Shown here piece after piece: positions 29,818 through 38,842 of a DNA stretch of 64,000 nucleotides. The DNA is taken from contig NZ_JAACYW010000015.1 in the NCBI RefSeq assembly GCF_015356825.1, positions 1-64,000 of the forward strand, in the 5' to 3' direction. This DNA is from Catenulispora rubra (GTDB taxonomy: Bacteria; Actinomycetota; Actinomycetes; Streptomycetales; Catenulisporaceae). Under the pieces are notes generated by a model that saw nothing but the letters and a program-made list of their open reading frames with translations, had not been told where the DNA came from and made no database searches. The first letter of the stretch is position 1. Each line of letters starts with the position of its first letter. Made by a program: the position numbers and the translations under genes.

Positions 29818-31302
29818 TCATCGAAGTCTTACGGCTCGTCGTTGTTGATGGGCCGCCGCCATGTGTGAGCGCTGATTGCGATGGCGAGAGACGGCGTGAG
29901 GTGCCGTGGATGCAGCCGACTCGTCGTCTGTCTCCTCGAGCACCAGGGCAATACGATGCCGGTCCCGTTCATGTTGGCCGTCGATGCACTTGGCGTAGGT
30001 GCTGAGCAGCATCTGGACGCTGTGGCCGGCCCATTCGGCAACCTGGGGCGCGGCCACGCCTGCGTTCAACCAAGTGGAGACGCAGGCGTGCCGAAGATCG
30101 TAGGGACGTTTCCCGAGTGGTGTCTCGAACTGGGCATCTGTGAGTACAGCCCTGCGCGCCCGGGACCAGATTCCGGCGAAGGATCCGTATCTGATGTCTC
30201 CGCCGTTTGCCCGGACGAACAGCCGTCCGTCCTCGGCGGTTCCGAAGCGTTCGATGTGGTTGCGAAGATGGGCTACGAGTTGGGGGTGAGCGGGCACGGT
30301 TCGGCTCTCGCTCGCATCCCGATGCTTCAGCGCCTTCCTGGGTCCGTTGGTTCCGTCATCGGTCCAGGCTGCACCTACATAAGGGGCGGACTCTGCGAAG
30401 CACAACTCGCCCCAGTCCCGCTCCGGCAGGACGCAGTCCTGGACACGCAAGGCCAGCGCCTCGGAGGGCCGCAGGCCAGCGAAGTAGACCGTCGCGAAGA
30501 ACGCCACATAGCGCGGCCCAGTGCCTCCGAGGTCCTCCACGGCTGCAATCAGCCGGCGCGCCTGGCTTGGATTCACGACGACTCGGCGATCAACGGCAGT
30601 CGTCCTACGCGGCCGTGGCGTGCTCAGCCGCTCGAGGGGGTTCCGTTCAAGCAGCCCGAGTTCGATTGCGTAACGGATGGCGCCCGACAGTGCCTTTATC
30701 TTGTTCCTGTGTGTAGCGACGGCATACGGTTTCCCGTCAGCCGCGATGAGCGTCGCGTCGTAAGCTGCCCGCAGCGTCTGCGGATTGTTGAGCATGCTCA
30801 CCTGCAGCGAATGCGTACGCGTCCATGCGACGGCCGAGGCATATTCAGACGGCGGGGCGCCAGCTGCCCTAGCTGTTCGGTTAAACGACCAGTTCAGCAG
30901 AGCTTTGAAACACAACTCCCGATCAGGACCGCCACGCTCGCGGCTGGTGAGTGCCAGGGTGACCGTGGCCATGGCCGTAGCGATGGTTCGACGGGATCCC
31001 GGCTGTAGGCTCGGCCACTTCATGTCGATGAAGGCCACCGCGTGGTCGTACCATGTCGCCTCGACAACCGCCTTGCAGGTTTCACTGATGGGCAAACCGG
31101 TGTAGATATCGAACGGCACTTCGCGTCGAACAGCGTTTCTTAACTCCGCGTGTCGCTGCAGGGCGGGCTGCTTTACCTTATAGGTCTTACAGAACGTTTG
31201 TCGGCTCACTCGCCACCGCACGGTGTAGGTCTTGCCTCGTGCGCCATCGTTGATCCGGATGCTCCAGACACGGACATCAGTCGTCTCTGCCAACGGGCTC
31301 AC
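29818..31302 (-). CDS. Tyrosine recombinase/integrase (copy 2)
   Basis: A second full-length integrase, close paralogue of the downstream one, with colinear blocks such as RNPLERLSTPRPRRTT shared exactly. Catalytic residues are present: YFAGLRPSEALAL, YDLRHACVSTWLNAGV, GHS and the Tyr of LLSTYAKCIDG. The start is placed at GTG 31302, in register with copy 1, though the open frame reaches 31365. Two intact paralogues in direct tandem suggest either two sequential insertions at one site or a paired-recombinase element. Neither is next to the tRNA-Tyr scar, some 20 kb to the left. Confidence 0.85.
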   Translation of the reverse strand: MSPLAETTDVRVWSIRINDGARGKTYTVRWRVSRQTFCKTYKVKQPALQRHAELRNAVRREVPFDIYTGLPISETCKAVVEATWYDHAVAFIDMKWPSLQPGSRRTIATAMATVTLALTSRERGGPDRELCFKALLNWSFNRTARAAGAPPSEYASAVAWTRTHSLQVSMLNNPQTLRAAYDATLIAADGKPYAVATHRNKIKALSGAIRYAIELGLLERNPLERLSTPRPRRTTAVDRRVVVNPSQARRLIAAVEDLGGTGPRYVAFFATVYFAGLRPSEALALRVQDCVLPERDWGELCFAESAPYVGAAWTDDGTNGPRKALKHRDASESRTVPAHPQLVAHLRNHIERFGTAEDGRLFVRANGGDIRYGSFAGIWSRARRAVLTDAQFETPLGKRPYDLRHACVSTWLNAGVAAPQVAEWAGHSVQMLLSTYAKCIDGQHERDRHRIALVLEETDDESAASTAPHAVSRHRNQRSHMAAAHQQRRAVRLR

Positions 31303-31661
31303 GCTTCTCTCGTATGTCGAGTCAATCGCATGGCATATTTGTCGGCATTTCTGGGCAATTCCCAATAGCCCGCGAGAGTGATTCGGCTAGGCCAGACAGG
31401 TACGCCATATTCGGCACGTCCCGCTAGGAACGCACAGCGCTCACGCCACCGGATTGTTGCTCGTCAGCTTCGACAGCCAGGCTGCGGCAACGATCGCTTC
31501 AGGCGTTTGCGGCGGCTTCGTGCGGCGCATGCTTGAGCACACCCAGGCCACCTCGAACCGCTGCACACATGGTGAGGCGTGGCCTCACCGATGGCCCGCG
31601 CTCAACCAGAGGTTGAGCGCGGCGGCGGAGTCACTCGGCTTCATCCTTGGCGACTTGGCTC
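31303..31661. other. Intergenic, no gene seen
   Basis: The 359 bases between integrase copy 2 and the formyltransferase gene show only short open frames without a family match or a convincing ribosome-binding site. No tRNA or clear direct repeat was found. Confidence 0.5.
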
Positions 31662-32519
31662 TCATGGCGGTGAATCCGTGGGCTCGGACTCGATCACCCA
31701 GAGGGTTCCGGTTCCGCAATCGACGGCCAGTCCGTCGGCTGGCTCCAGGCTAGTTCGGATGAGACGCCGCCACTCGGTGCCGATCTTGGCAACAGGGTAG
31801 TGCTGGGAGCGCATATAGCGGTGAGTTCTTACTTGATTGTGGATCTCGCGTGCGCTCATCGACCAGTCGACGACGTTGAAGTCCTCCTCCATGAACCCGG
31901 CGTAGCTGCTCATCGACTCATCCTGCGGCGACCCCGGCTGCCCGGCCGCGGCGAGGCTCAGTGATGTCGTCAAGAGTTGCTTGATCACGGGCATGGCGTG
32001 TTGGCAGTAGCCGGCCCACGTGATGTCGTCGTCGAGCGGGATTCCGTCTTGTTGAGCGAGGATGGGCCCGGTGTCGAAGCTTTCGTCCATGCGGTGGACT
32101 GTCACTCCGCCGTTCGCGTCGCCGTTTCGGATTGCCCAGAGCATCGGTGCTGGGCCCCGGTACTTGGGCAGCATCGAGACGTGCACATTGAGTGCACCGA
32201 GCCTTGGGATCGCAAGAACGGACGCCGGCAGCTTCCAGGCGAAACCGAAGACGATCAGGAGATCGATTCGATGGCTTCGCAGGGCGCTTGCAAGCTGGTC
32301 GATGGTGCCAGGGAGGATGAAGTCCATTCTCGGAGGAAGAACCTGGAGGATTGAGGCGGTTGCCTGCTCCGCGTCTGTGAGGTTCGGTTGACCTGGCCTC
32401 AGCGAGCGACCGTAGCAGTAGACGACTGGTTCGAATCCGGATTCCTCGCAGGCTTCATGGATCGCGACAAATTCATCCTGCCCGGACGAGATGATGGCGA
32501 CTCTCCGGCTGTCTGTCAT
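31662..32519 (-). CDS. Methionyl-tRNA formyltransferase-like protein
   Basis: A formyltransferase-fold protein of about 285 residues. The catalytic Asn-x-His of NVHVSMLPKYRGPAP and the Asp of DESFDTGPIL are in place, matching 10-formyl-THF-dependent enzymes. The C-terminal third has a Fmt-like segment (REIHNQVRTH). The substrate is not set by these motifs: it could be a second Fmt or a sugar or amino-acid formyltransferase. It sits 22 bases after the DUF6879 gene. The ATG at 32519 is chosen over GTG 32540; neither has a strong ribosome-binding site. The housekeeping fmt is normally beside def, which is not the case here. Confidence 0.8.
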   Translation of the reverse strand: MTDSRRVAIISSGQDEFVAIHEACEESGFEPVVYCYGRSLRPGQPNLTDAEQATASILQVLPPRMDFILPGTIDQLASALRSHRIDLLIVFGFAWKLPASVLAIPRLGALNVHVSMLPKYRGPAPMLWAIRNGDANGGVTVHRMDESFDTGPILAQQDGIPLDDDITWAGYCQHAMPVIKQLLTTSLSLAAAGQPGSPQDESMSSYAGFMEEDFNVVDWSMSAREIHNQVRTHRYMRSQHYPVAKIGTEWRRLIRTSLEPADGLAVDCGTGTLWVIESEPTDSPP

Positions 32520-32541
32520 GGCCGACGTGTCGACGACCACT

Positions 32542-33069
32542 TCAGCGGACTACGTAGTCGTCATGCGGAGTGGCCAGGGCCCACACCGCTTCAAAGGCCT
32601 CCGAACAGAGCCTCGCCACCTTCGGGTCTGAGGTCAGTTCGTTGCCAACCCAGCCGCCGTCACCGGTGAAATGATTGAACAGCGCCGTCGCGCCATCGAA
32701 GACCCAGAAGTCGTTGCCTGGCAGCGCAATCCCTGATGCTTGCGCTCGAGGCAGCCATCGGACTTGTTCGCCGGCTTCGATGTTCTGCGGAGTGCCGAAG
32801 TGTTCGAAACGAATGTATTCAGTGGCTGGTTCTGAGACGATTCTGGCACGTCGCAAGCTCACACCTCGACTGGCGGTTTTGCGCATCAGTTCCAGCCAAT
32901 CCGCCTTGCTTTCAGCGTCATCGCGTGCGGTCCATTTACCGGCTCGCCATTTCGCGATGTCTTCCAACTCTTCTTGAACAGCGTAGTTATCGCGCATCTC
33001 CAGGTGGCAGGCCGTTCGCTGGCAGCCGTCGAAGAGCCGCGTCCAGCCTTCGAGGTCGAGAGACTCCAT
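32542..33069 (-). CDS. DUF6879 family protein
   Basis: A 175-residue soluble protein of the actinobacterial DUF6879 family, with the typical ADWLELMRKTASRGVSLRR, RFEHFGTPQNIEAGEQVRWL and WVFDGATALFNHF. ATG 33069 is preferred because GAAGGG lies seven bases upstream; the open frame reaches 33087. The family has no established biochemical role. Members commonly sit next to small partner proteins and regulators, as here. The next gene downstream encodes the formyltransferase-like protein. Confidence 0.85.
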   Translation of the reverse strand: MESLDLEGWTRLFDGCQRTACHLEMRDNYAVQEELEDIAKWRAGKWTARDDAESKADWLELMRKTASRGVSLRRARIVSEPATEYIRFEHFGTPQNIEAGEQVRWLPRAQASGIALPGNDFWVFDGATALFNHFTGDGGWVGNELTSDPKVARLCSEAFEAVWALATPHDDYVVR

Positions 33070-33209
33070 CAAGTCACCCTTCGGCAAGTCGTCGGACGGG
33101 ACGCCAGTACGGACGGCCGTGCCTCCGCCACTGGCCGTGACGCCGACCGATAATACCCACGGCGACCTCGTCTGCGCGGGAACACGCGAGACGCGGCTCC
33201 GCTGGATGA

Positions 33210-33410
33210 TCAGACGTCTTCAGGAAGGTATTCGAACAGAGATACGGGCACCCGGACGACCGCCTCGCCTTCGGGGATCGTCATCTGAGCCAGATCAGCG
33301 GGGTCGGAGACGATGTAGCCCTGGACGATGAAATCGCCGCTGTCCTCGTCCCGGTAGAACCGAGGCGAACCGCCCTGACCTGTGGATCCGCCAACGAATG
33401 AGATACGCAC
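33210..33410 (-). CDS. Small conserved partner of DUF6879
   Basis: A 66-residue protein beginning RISFVGGSTGQGGSPRFYRD and continuing with FIVQGYIVSDPADLAQMTIP and a final acidic VSLFEYLPEDV. From memory, genes of this type often precede DUF6879 genes in actinobacteria, which matches the arrangement here with a 140-base gap. No catalytic residues are visible. It may be the first gene of a three-gene unit with DUF6879 and the formyltransferase-like gene. Confidence 0.7.
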   Translation of the reverse strand: MRISFVGGSTGQGGSPRFYRDEDSGDFIVQGYIVSDPADLAQMTIPEGEAVVRVPVSLFEYLPEDV

Positions 33411-33593
33411 GGGAGCCCCGCTTCCGGGAGTGGACAGATTCTACTAGCATGACACTGCGATAAGAGCTTTGCGTCAACCCTCGTTAGGTGTCAAAGCGTG
33501 TTCACCAATGCTTAACCTGACTGACATGGAGTGCGCTTTGTGCGCTACTTGAGTCGTCTTGTGTGTCAAGAGTGGCGGGAGGGCCTCTAGCGA

Positions 33594-35984
33594 ATGGACG
33601 GGGAATCGTCCGAGTCTGTGTCCGGGACGCGTTCAGAACTTTCCGGGTCAGCTGATAACGTTGTTCAGGCTCGTGATGTCAGTGGCGGTGTTCATTTTCA
33701 CGTTCCACTCCGTGAAACCGCCTCGCGCCCCGCTCAACTACCGCCGGAAGTTCATGGTTTCGTCAATCGAGCCCGTGAGCTGAACACACTGGACGCCCTG
33801 CTGAGCAGCCAAACTGGCCAGCCTGGGGCCGCCCGCATGGCAGTGATCGTCGGTACGGCGGGCGTTGGAAAGACAGCTTTGGCAATACGGTGGTCGCACC
33901 TGGCCCGCACACAGTTCACCGACGGTCAGCTGTATGTGAACCTTCGTGGATACGACCCGGGGCTGCCGGCTACGGCGATGGACGTTCTGGGGCGCTTTCT
34001 CCAGGCTTTGGATATGCCTGTGGCGCGGATACCAGCCGGCGAGGAGGCTCGAATGGAGCTGTTCCGGTCCCTCGTAGCCGACAGATCAATCCTCGTCGTC
34101 TTGGACAATGCGGCCTCCGCTGAGCAACTCCGCCCGCTGCTTCCAGGTGGAGGAGCCTGCGCCGTACTAGTGACCAGTAGGAGCCGTATGTCCGGTTTAG
34201 TCGTCCGAGAAGGGGCACATCGTGTGAGTGTGGAGACGCTGTCGGAGGCGGAATCGATCGAACTGCTGCACAGAGTCCTGTCCGGCTACCGGGACGACGA
34301 GGATGACGATCTGCTCGAGCTATCGCGACTGTGCGCTCATCTGCCGCTGGCCTTGCGCATCGCTGCCGAGCGAGCAGCAGCACGGCCTCGCATGCCCCTG
34401 AGCGAGCTGATCGCCGACCTCCGGGACGAGGCAGGTCTTTGGGATGCGCTGTCGGCCGATGACGCGACCGAGTCTGAAGCGGTCAGGACCGTGTTCGCAT
34501 GGTCATATCGAGCGCTGTCACCACAAGTGATGCGCGTCTTCCGGTTGCTGGGATCACATCCGGGCCCCGAGTTCGGAGTGGCGGCCGTTGCTGCTCTGGC
34601 TGCCGTCCATCCGACCGAGGCCCGAAGGGCGCTGGACACTCTGGCAGGTGCGCACCTGCTGGAGGAATGCGGGCACGATCGGTACCAGTTCCATGACCTG
34701 CTTCGCGCTTTCGCTATGGACCAAGCTCAGCATGAGGAGCCCGCCGACGAACTGGTCTCAGCCCAGCACCGTGTCCTTCGCTGGTATCTGCACTCGGCCG
34801 CGGAGGCCGGACGCAGCGCGACCGGCTCCTACACGCTTCCAGTAGAGCTAGAGCCGCTGCCGCACGGGGTGGCAGTGGCGACTTTCGACAGCCACAGAGC
34901 CGCTTTCGCTTGGTACGAGACAGAACGCGACAACCTCATGGTGGCAGTGCGGACGGCGCGTTCTCTCGGCATGCATCGTGTTGCCTGGCAGATCCCCGCT
35001 GTGCTGGCCATGATCATCGCAGATCGAGAACCCGGCTCGACGTGGTTGTCCACACAGGAGCTTGCCCTGGACTCCGCGCGAGAGATCGATGACCGCTACG
35101 GTGAGGCCATCACATTGGATGATCTCGGCATCGCCTGCCGTCACCTGTTCAAGCTTGGCCAGGCGGCTGGATACTTCGAAGCTGCGTCTACGACCTTTCG
35201 CGAGGTAGGCGATAGATCCGGCCAGGCCCGCGCTGTGAACGGACTTGGCGTCGTTCGCATCTTCGGACACCACCTCGACGACGCGCTCGATGACTTCCAG
35301 CAAGCGTTGGAAACCGCGCGCGAACTCAGCCATCGAGCCTTCATCGGCTTCTTCACTAGAAACGTCGGTTGGGCGCTTCTCGAACGTAGCGAACTGGACG
35401 CGGCTGAACGAACGCTTCGAGAGGCCACCCAGCTACTTCAGGACCTGGGCGAGCCGTTGGAAGTCGCCGAGTCGCTGACTCTGCTCGCCTCCGTATTGCG
35501 GCAGCAGGGACGCGCGCAAGAAGCGCGGGATGCCGCCGAGAGCGCCTTGCGGACCGCTGGCGAACTCGGCGGAAAGCTCTTCGAGGGACTCGCCTTGCTG
35601 GAACTAGGCCGGATCGCGATGGCGGATCCTGATGTGGGCGACGCGCTCGCGCGCCTACAGGAGGCTGCAGCGCTCTTCTGGCGGGTCGGACGCCTGGATC
35701 TTCAGGCTGTGGCATGGAATGCCACAGGCCAGGTGTATGTCATGGCAGGTCGCCCGGATGACGCCGCTCAATTCTGTCGCCGCGCCGTTGCCGCGCAGCG
35801 CGAGCGCGGCGATCGCTGGCAGCTCGCGCTTTCGTTAGCGAGCTTGGCTGATGCCGTCGAGCTAGGCGGCGCGTCGGCGGAGGCTCAAACTCATCGCAGC
35901 GAAGCAGCCAGCCTGCTCCGGGAATTCCCCGATCCGGAGGCTCGGGCTGTCCATGCCCGCGTGCTCAGCGCCATGGAGTCTTGA
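33594..35984 (+). CDS. STAND NB-ARC/TPR protein (AfsR-like without SARP domain)
   Basis: A 796-residue signal-transduction ATPase. The N-terminal 45 residues carry a short beta motif (SADNVVQARDVSGGVHF) that often precedes actinobacterial STAND proteins. The NB-ARC domain follows: VIVGTAGVGKTALAIRW (Walker A), SILVVLDNAASAEQL (Walker B), VLVTSRSRM and the winged-helix region with YQFHDLLRAFA. From about residue 430 to the end are TPR repeats (YFEAASTTFREVGDRSGQAR and similar). No DNA-binding SARP domain or effector domain is visible. The ATG follows GGGAGGG with suitable spacing. It resembles an intact version of the broken gene at 27675. Confidence 0.88.
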   Translation: MDGESSESVSGTRSELSGSADNVVQARDVSGGVHFHVPLRETASRPAQLPPEVHGFVNRARELNTLDALLSSQTGQPGAARMAVIVGTAGVGKTALAIRWSHLARTQFTDGQLYVNLRGYDPGLPATAMDVLGRFLQALDMPVARIPAGEEARMELFRSLVADRSILVVLDNAASAEQLRPLLPGGGACAVLVTSRSRMSGLVVREGAHRVSVETLSEAESIELLHRVLSGYRDDEDDDLLELSRLCAHLPLALRIAAERAAARPRMPLSELIADLRDEAGLWDALSADDATESEAVRTVFAWSYRALSPQVMRVFRLLGSHPGPEFGVAAVAALAAVHPTEARRALDTLAGAHLLEECGHDRYQFHDLLRAFAMDQAQHEEPADELVSAQHRVLRWYLHSAAEAGRSATGSYTLPVELEPLPHGVAVATFDSHRAAFAWYETERDNLMVAVRTARSLGMHRVAWQIPAVLAMIIADREPGSTWLSTQELALDSAREIDDRYGEAITLDDLGIACRHLFKLGQAAGYFEAASTTFREVGDRSGQARAVNGLGVVRIFGHHLDDALDDFQQALETARELSHRAFIGFFTRNVGWALLERSELDAAERTLREATQLLQDLGEPLEVAESLTLLASVLRQQGRAQEARDAAESALRTAGELGGKLFEGLALLELGRIAMADPDVGDALARLQEAAALFWRVGRLDLQAVAWNATGQVYVMAGRPDDAAQFCRRAVAAQRERGDRWQLALSLASLADAVELGGASAEAQTHRSEAASLLREFPDPEARAVHARVLSAMES

Positions 35985-36066
35985 CGACTGATGAGCGGAC
36001 TTCCGCGTCCGGTAGTGGTCGCTTCATAGATCGGCGGTTTAGAAGGCGCAGGGGTCTGCGATGCGG

Positions 36067-36244
36067 TCAGTTGAATGTGATCGGCCCGGTCACATCCCGG
36101 GACCGCACCATGGGACCGTGCACTGTCCCTGAGACCGTGCTCGAAACATCGCCGGCCCCGGATACGACGATTATGGTGGCGGAGCGATGCCAGTTGCCCA
36201 AGTCGGAGGCAAGCGCCGGGTCGGAAGCAGCCGCGGTCGCCAAT
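36067..36244 (-). pseudogene. Small STAND-associated protein cut by IS1182
   Basis: On the minus strand the frame entering from the IS end encodes ATAAASDPALASDLGNWHR, then GAGDVSSTVSGTVHGPMV and RSRDVTGPITFN, ending at TGA 36067. The last part is the same short beta motif seen at the start of the STAND protein at 33594. The reading frame stops at the IS left end (36245), so the 5' part of the gene has been separated. Across the insertion, joining the flanks gives an open frame back into the right flank, but its start is unclear. Confidence 0.5.
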
Positions 36245-36267
36245 GAAGGACTCTGTCGGGGATCTTG
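36245..36267 (+). repeat. IS1182-like left inverted repeat
   Basis: Outer end of the element. It matches the right end (38029-38051, reversed) at 22 of 23 positions; the single difference is the 17th base (G here, A at the other end). Confidence 0.85.
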
Positions 36268-36356
36268 TTCGGTGACGGTCTCCTGATTGGATCAATGCAC
36301 TGCTATGGTCCGGATCTTCATGGCATGACAGGTTGTCGGATCCCAGGGTGGTGCAG

Positions 36357-38018
36357 ATGTCGGTTCGTCCTCGTTCGGGTGCCGAGGTTCCGGAGTTGAC
36401 CGTGCGGGTGGCTCGGGCGGCCAACCCGAAGGGGACCACCGCGATGTGGGTGCGGGATCGGCTCGAGGGCTTGTGGTCGGATGAGGACTTCGTCGGCTGG
36501 TATCCCCGCGACGGGCGGCCCGCCTGGTCTCCGGCGCAGCTGGCCACCGTGTGCGTGCTGCAGTTCCTGGACCACCTGTCCGACCGGCAAGCCGCCGAGG
36601 CTGTGCGCTGCCGGATCGACTACAAATACGCGCTGGGGCTGGAGCTGGAGGATCCCGGGTTCCATCACAGCGTGCTGAGCGACTTTCGTGATCGCCTGGC
36701 CGAGGACGGCCGGGCCGACCGGCTGCTCGACCTGATGCTGGCCCGGTTGAAGGAAGCCGGCCTGGTCAAGGCGCGCGGACGGCAGCGCACCGACTCCACC
36801 CGGGTGCTGTCCGCCGGACGGGAGCTCACTCGGCTGGAGCTGGTGACCGAGGCGGTGCGGGCGCTGCTGGAACACCTGGCCACGGCCGCGCCGCAGATCC
36901 TGGACGAGCTGGTGACGGCCGACTGGAGCCAACGCTATGGCCGGCAGGTACGGATGTGCAGCCAGCCCAGCCACCCGGTGGCCCGGCTCACCCAGGTCGG
37001 CGCCGACGCCGACGTACTGCTGGAACGGGTCTACGGCCGCTTCGGCGAGCAGATGCCGCCGCAAGCGGACGTGCTGCGTCGGCTGCTGATCCAGCACTTC
37101 CTGACCGACGCGCGTGGCAAGTTCCGGCCCCGCACCGAGCGCGACGGCCTGCCGCCGTCTCGGATCCGCATCCAATCGCCGTATGAGACCGAGGCCCGCT
37201 GGGTGCGCCGCGGCGACACCCGCTGGACCGGCTACCTCCTCCACGTCACCGAGACCTGCGACGAGGACCGGGTCAACGTCGTCACCGACGTGGCCACCTG
37301 GGTGTCGGAGGCCGACAGCCAGGCTCTGCCCGGCATCCACGGTCGGCTCAAGAAGCGCCGCCTGCTCCCGGCCGAGCACCTGGTGGACGGCGGTTACGCC
37401 TCCGGCGCCGGGCTGGCGGACGCCGACCGGAACTACAAGATCGCGCTGGTGGGGCCGATCCACAACAACAACTCCAAACAGGCCAAGGCCAAGGACGGGT
37501 TCGCCAAGGAGAACTTCATCATCGACTTCGACCGGCGCGAGGTCACCTGCCCGAACGGCAAGGTCAGCGGCAACTGGAACGAGATCCCGTCGATGGCCCC
37601 CTACACCGTGGTCCGGTTCGGCAAACGCCAGTGCGGACCCTGCCCGGAGAAGGCCAAATGCACCAGCGGCGAGGCTCGGACCATCAACTTCCTGCCCCGC
37701 CGGATCCACGAGCTCCAAGAGCGCAACCGCGACGACCAGCAGAACTCCGCCTGGCGCAGGCTCTACGCCCTGCGCAGCGGCACCGAGGGCACCATCGCCG
37801 AGTTCGCCGTCGGACACCGAGCCCGCCACTGCCGCTACCGCGGCCAGGCCAAGACGCACGTCCAGCACGTCCTGACCGCGATCGCGGTCAACATCGAACG
37901 GCTCAGCCAGCAAGAACCCGCCGACTCCGACTACCGGCCCCGGACGCCCACAGCCTTCCAGCAGTACCTCGACGCCCACGACCTACCCCGCCCGGTCTGG
38001 TGGCGCCAAGGAAAGTGA
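36357..38018 (+). CDS. IS1182-family transposase
   Basis: A DDE transposase of about 553 residues. The N-terminal domain has WSPAQLATVCVLQFLDHLSD and YKYALGLELEDPGFHHSVLS, both typical of IS1182. QRTDSTRVLSAGREL contains the first catalytic Asp, HLVDGGYASGAGL the second, and the C-terminal region with AEFAVGHRARHCRYRGQAK the Glu-containing part. A cysteine cluster (CGPCPEKAKC) lies between them. Length is normal and no frameshift is seen. ATG 36357 is chosen over a TTG at 36333. Confidence 0.92.
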   Translation: MSVRPRSGAEVPELTVRVARAANPKGTTAMWVRDRLEGLWSDEDFVGWYPRDGRPAWSPAQLATVCVLQFLDHLSDRQAAEAVRCRIDYKYALGLELEDPGFHHSVLSDFRDRLAEDGRADRLLDLMLARLKEAGLVKARGRQRTDSTRVLSAGRELTRLELVTEAVRALLEHLATAAPQILDELVTADWSQRYGRQVRMCSQPSHPVARLTQVGADADVLLERVYGRFGEQMPPQADVLRRLLIQHFLTDARGKFRPRTERDGLPPSRIRIQSPYETEARWVRRGDTRWTGYLLHVTETCDEDRVNVVTDVATWVSEADSQALPGIHGRLKKRRLLPAEHLVDGGYASGAGLADADRNYKIALVGPIHNNNSKQAKAKDGFAKENFIIDFDRREVTCPNGKVSGNWNEIPSMAPYTVVRFGKRQCGPCPEKAKCTSGEARTINFLPRRIHELQERNRDDQQNSAWRRLYALRSGTEGTIAEFAVGHRARHCRYRGQAKTHVQHVLTAIAVNIERLSQQEPADSDYRPRTPTAFQQYLDAHDLPRPVWWRQGK

Positions 38019-38028
38019 CCTTGCGGCT

Positions 38029-38051
38029 CAAGATTCCCGACAGAGTCCTTC
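38029..38051 (-). repeat. IS1182-like right inverted repeat
   Basis: Right end of the element, the inverse of 36245-36267 with one mismatch. AAT follows immediately and also precedes the left end. Confidence 0.85.
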
Positions 38052-38114
38052 AATGGGTGCAGTTCGTCCTGAGGAACTGTCGATCGACGTCGGTGGCGCG
38101 ACTGCTCGCGAAGG

Positions 38115-38245
38115 CTGACGGTTGTCGTTGCGCAGGACGAGCTTGTTGTTGCAGGTTGGCCACGGTCCGGTTGTGCAAGTCGGTTGATCCCGCGCTCAAC
38201 CCGGTGCCGCCGGATATGGATCGCGCGAGCGAAGGCCGACGAGAA
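38115..38245 (-). pseudogene. Decayed transposase C-terminal fragment (IS5-like)
   Basis: On the minus strand the bases encode IHIRRHRVERGINRL and, through shifting frames, sequence that nucleotide-wise resembles the common IS5-group transposase end (a GINRLK-type helix, then the YDK and YEAT region). The frame is broken by small changes, and no intact gene is left. The assignment is by eye. Confidence 0.35.
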
Positions 38246-38692
38246 TCAGTGGCTGCCCAAGCTATGTTTGACGACGCTAGCGCTGGCCGCTTCGAAGGCT
38301 GCTCGTGCCGTTTTGAAGCGAAGTTTGCGTGCGTCGAATTCGCCCGAGTCACTACTGCCGCCCCGCCAGTATTTGCCGAGCTCCTCGCCAGCATCTTCGA
38401 GCTCCTCCAGCGCCTGCCTGAGCCTGTTGTCAGCGCTCAGGATCCGCAGCCGCGCAACCGCAAGCCGGTCCGCCTGGAGGTCCCAACCGTCTACTCTGCC
38501 GACGAGGCCGAGTTCTTTCTCCTCCCAAAGACGGTTGGTGTAGTCGTGAGCGAGCGCAACTACCAGGGCGCACTGCTCCAGCAGAAGCTCTCCGCCGCGT
38601 CTCCTTGCTTCACTGCGTCTGGTCACCTGTTGTCCGACAAGCGCAATTGTGGCGCCGACGACAGCTGCAGCGAGAGTTATCCATGCGCTCAT
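38246..38692 (-). CDS. Membrane-anchored small protein of unknown function
   Basis: A 148-residue protein with one N-terminal transmembrane helix (WITLAAAVVGATIALVGQQV) followed by a charged, helical cytoplasmic domain (RRSEARRRGGELLLEQCALV, then ALEELEDAGEELGKYW). This organisation, a helix then RRxEARRRxGELLLE, recurs in actinobacterial small proteins found in mobile regions. ATG 38692 was chosen because it places the helix at the N terminus; the open frame extends to 38761. The function is unknown. Confidence 0.7.
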   Translation of the reverse strand: MSAWITLAAAVVGATIALVGQQVTRRSEARRRGGELLLEQCALVVALAHDYTNRLWEEKELGLVGRVDGWDLQADRLAVARLRILSADNRLRQALEELEDAGEELGKYWRGGSSDSGEFDARKLRFKTARAAFEAASASVVKHSLGSH

Positions 38693-38842
38693 GCCAGTCA
38701 CGATGGCGGTGGTCTCACCGACAAGCAACAAGCAAGGGGGCCGAGGACGGCCGTCCGCCACGACCCCGGCCGCCCTCCGGCCCCACTACTTCCCCCTCGA
38801 CCACACCAGCTCGTACCAAGCGGCTACAGACCTCCCGAATGG

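Larger units (their letters stand above)
36245..38051 (+). mobile_element. IS1182-family insertion sequence, complete
   Basis: A 1807-base element bounded by 23-bp inverted repeats differing at one base (GAAGGACTCTGTCGGG then G or A, then ATCTTG). AAT is present directly outside both ends, consistent with a three-base target duplication. It holds one transposase gene reading rightward. The intact transposase and near-perfect ends suggest recent insertion. Confidence 0.85.
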
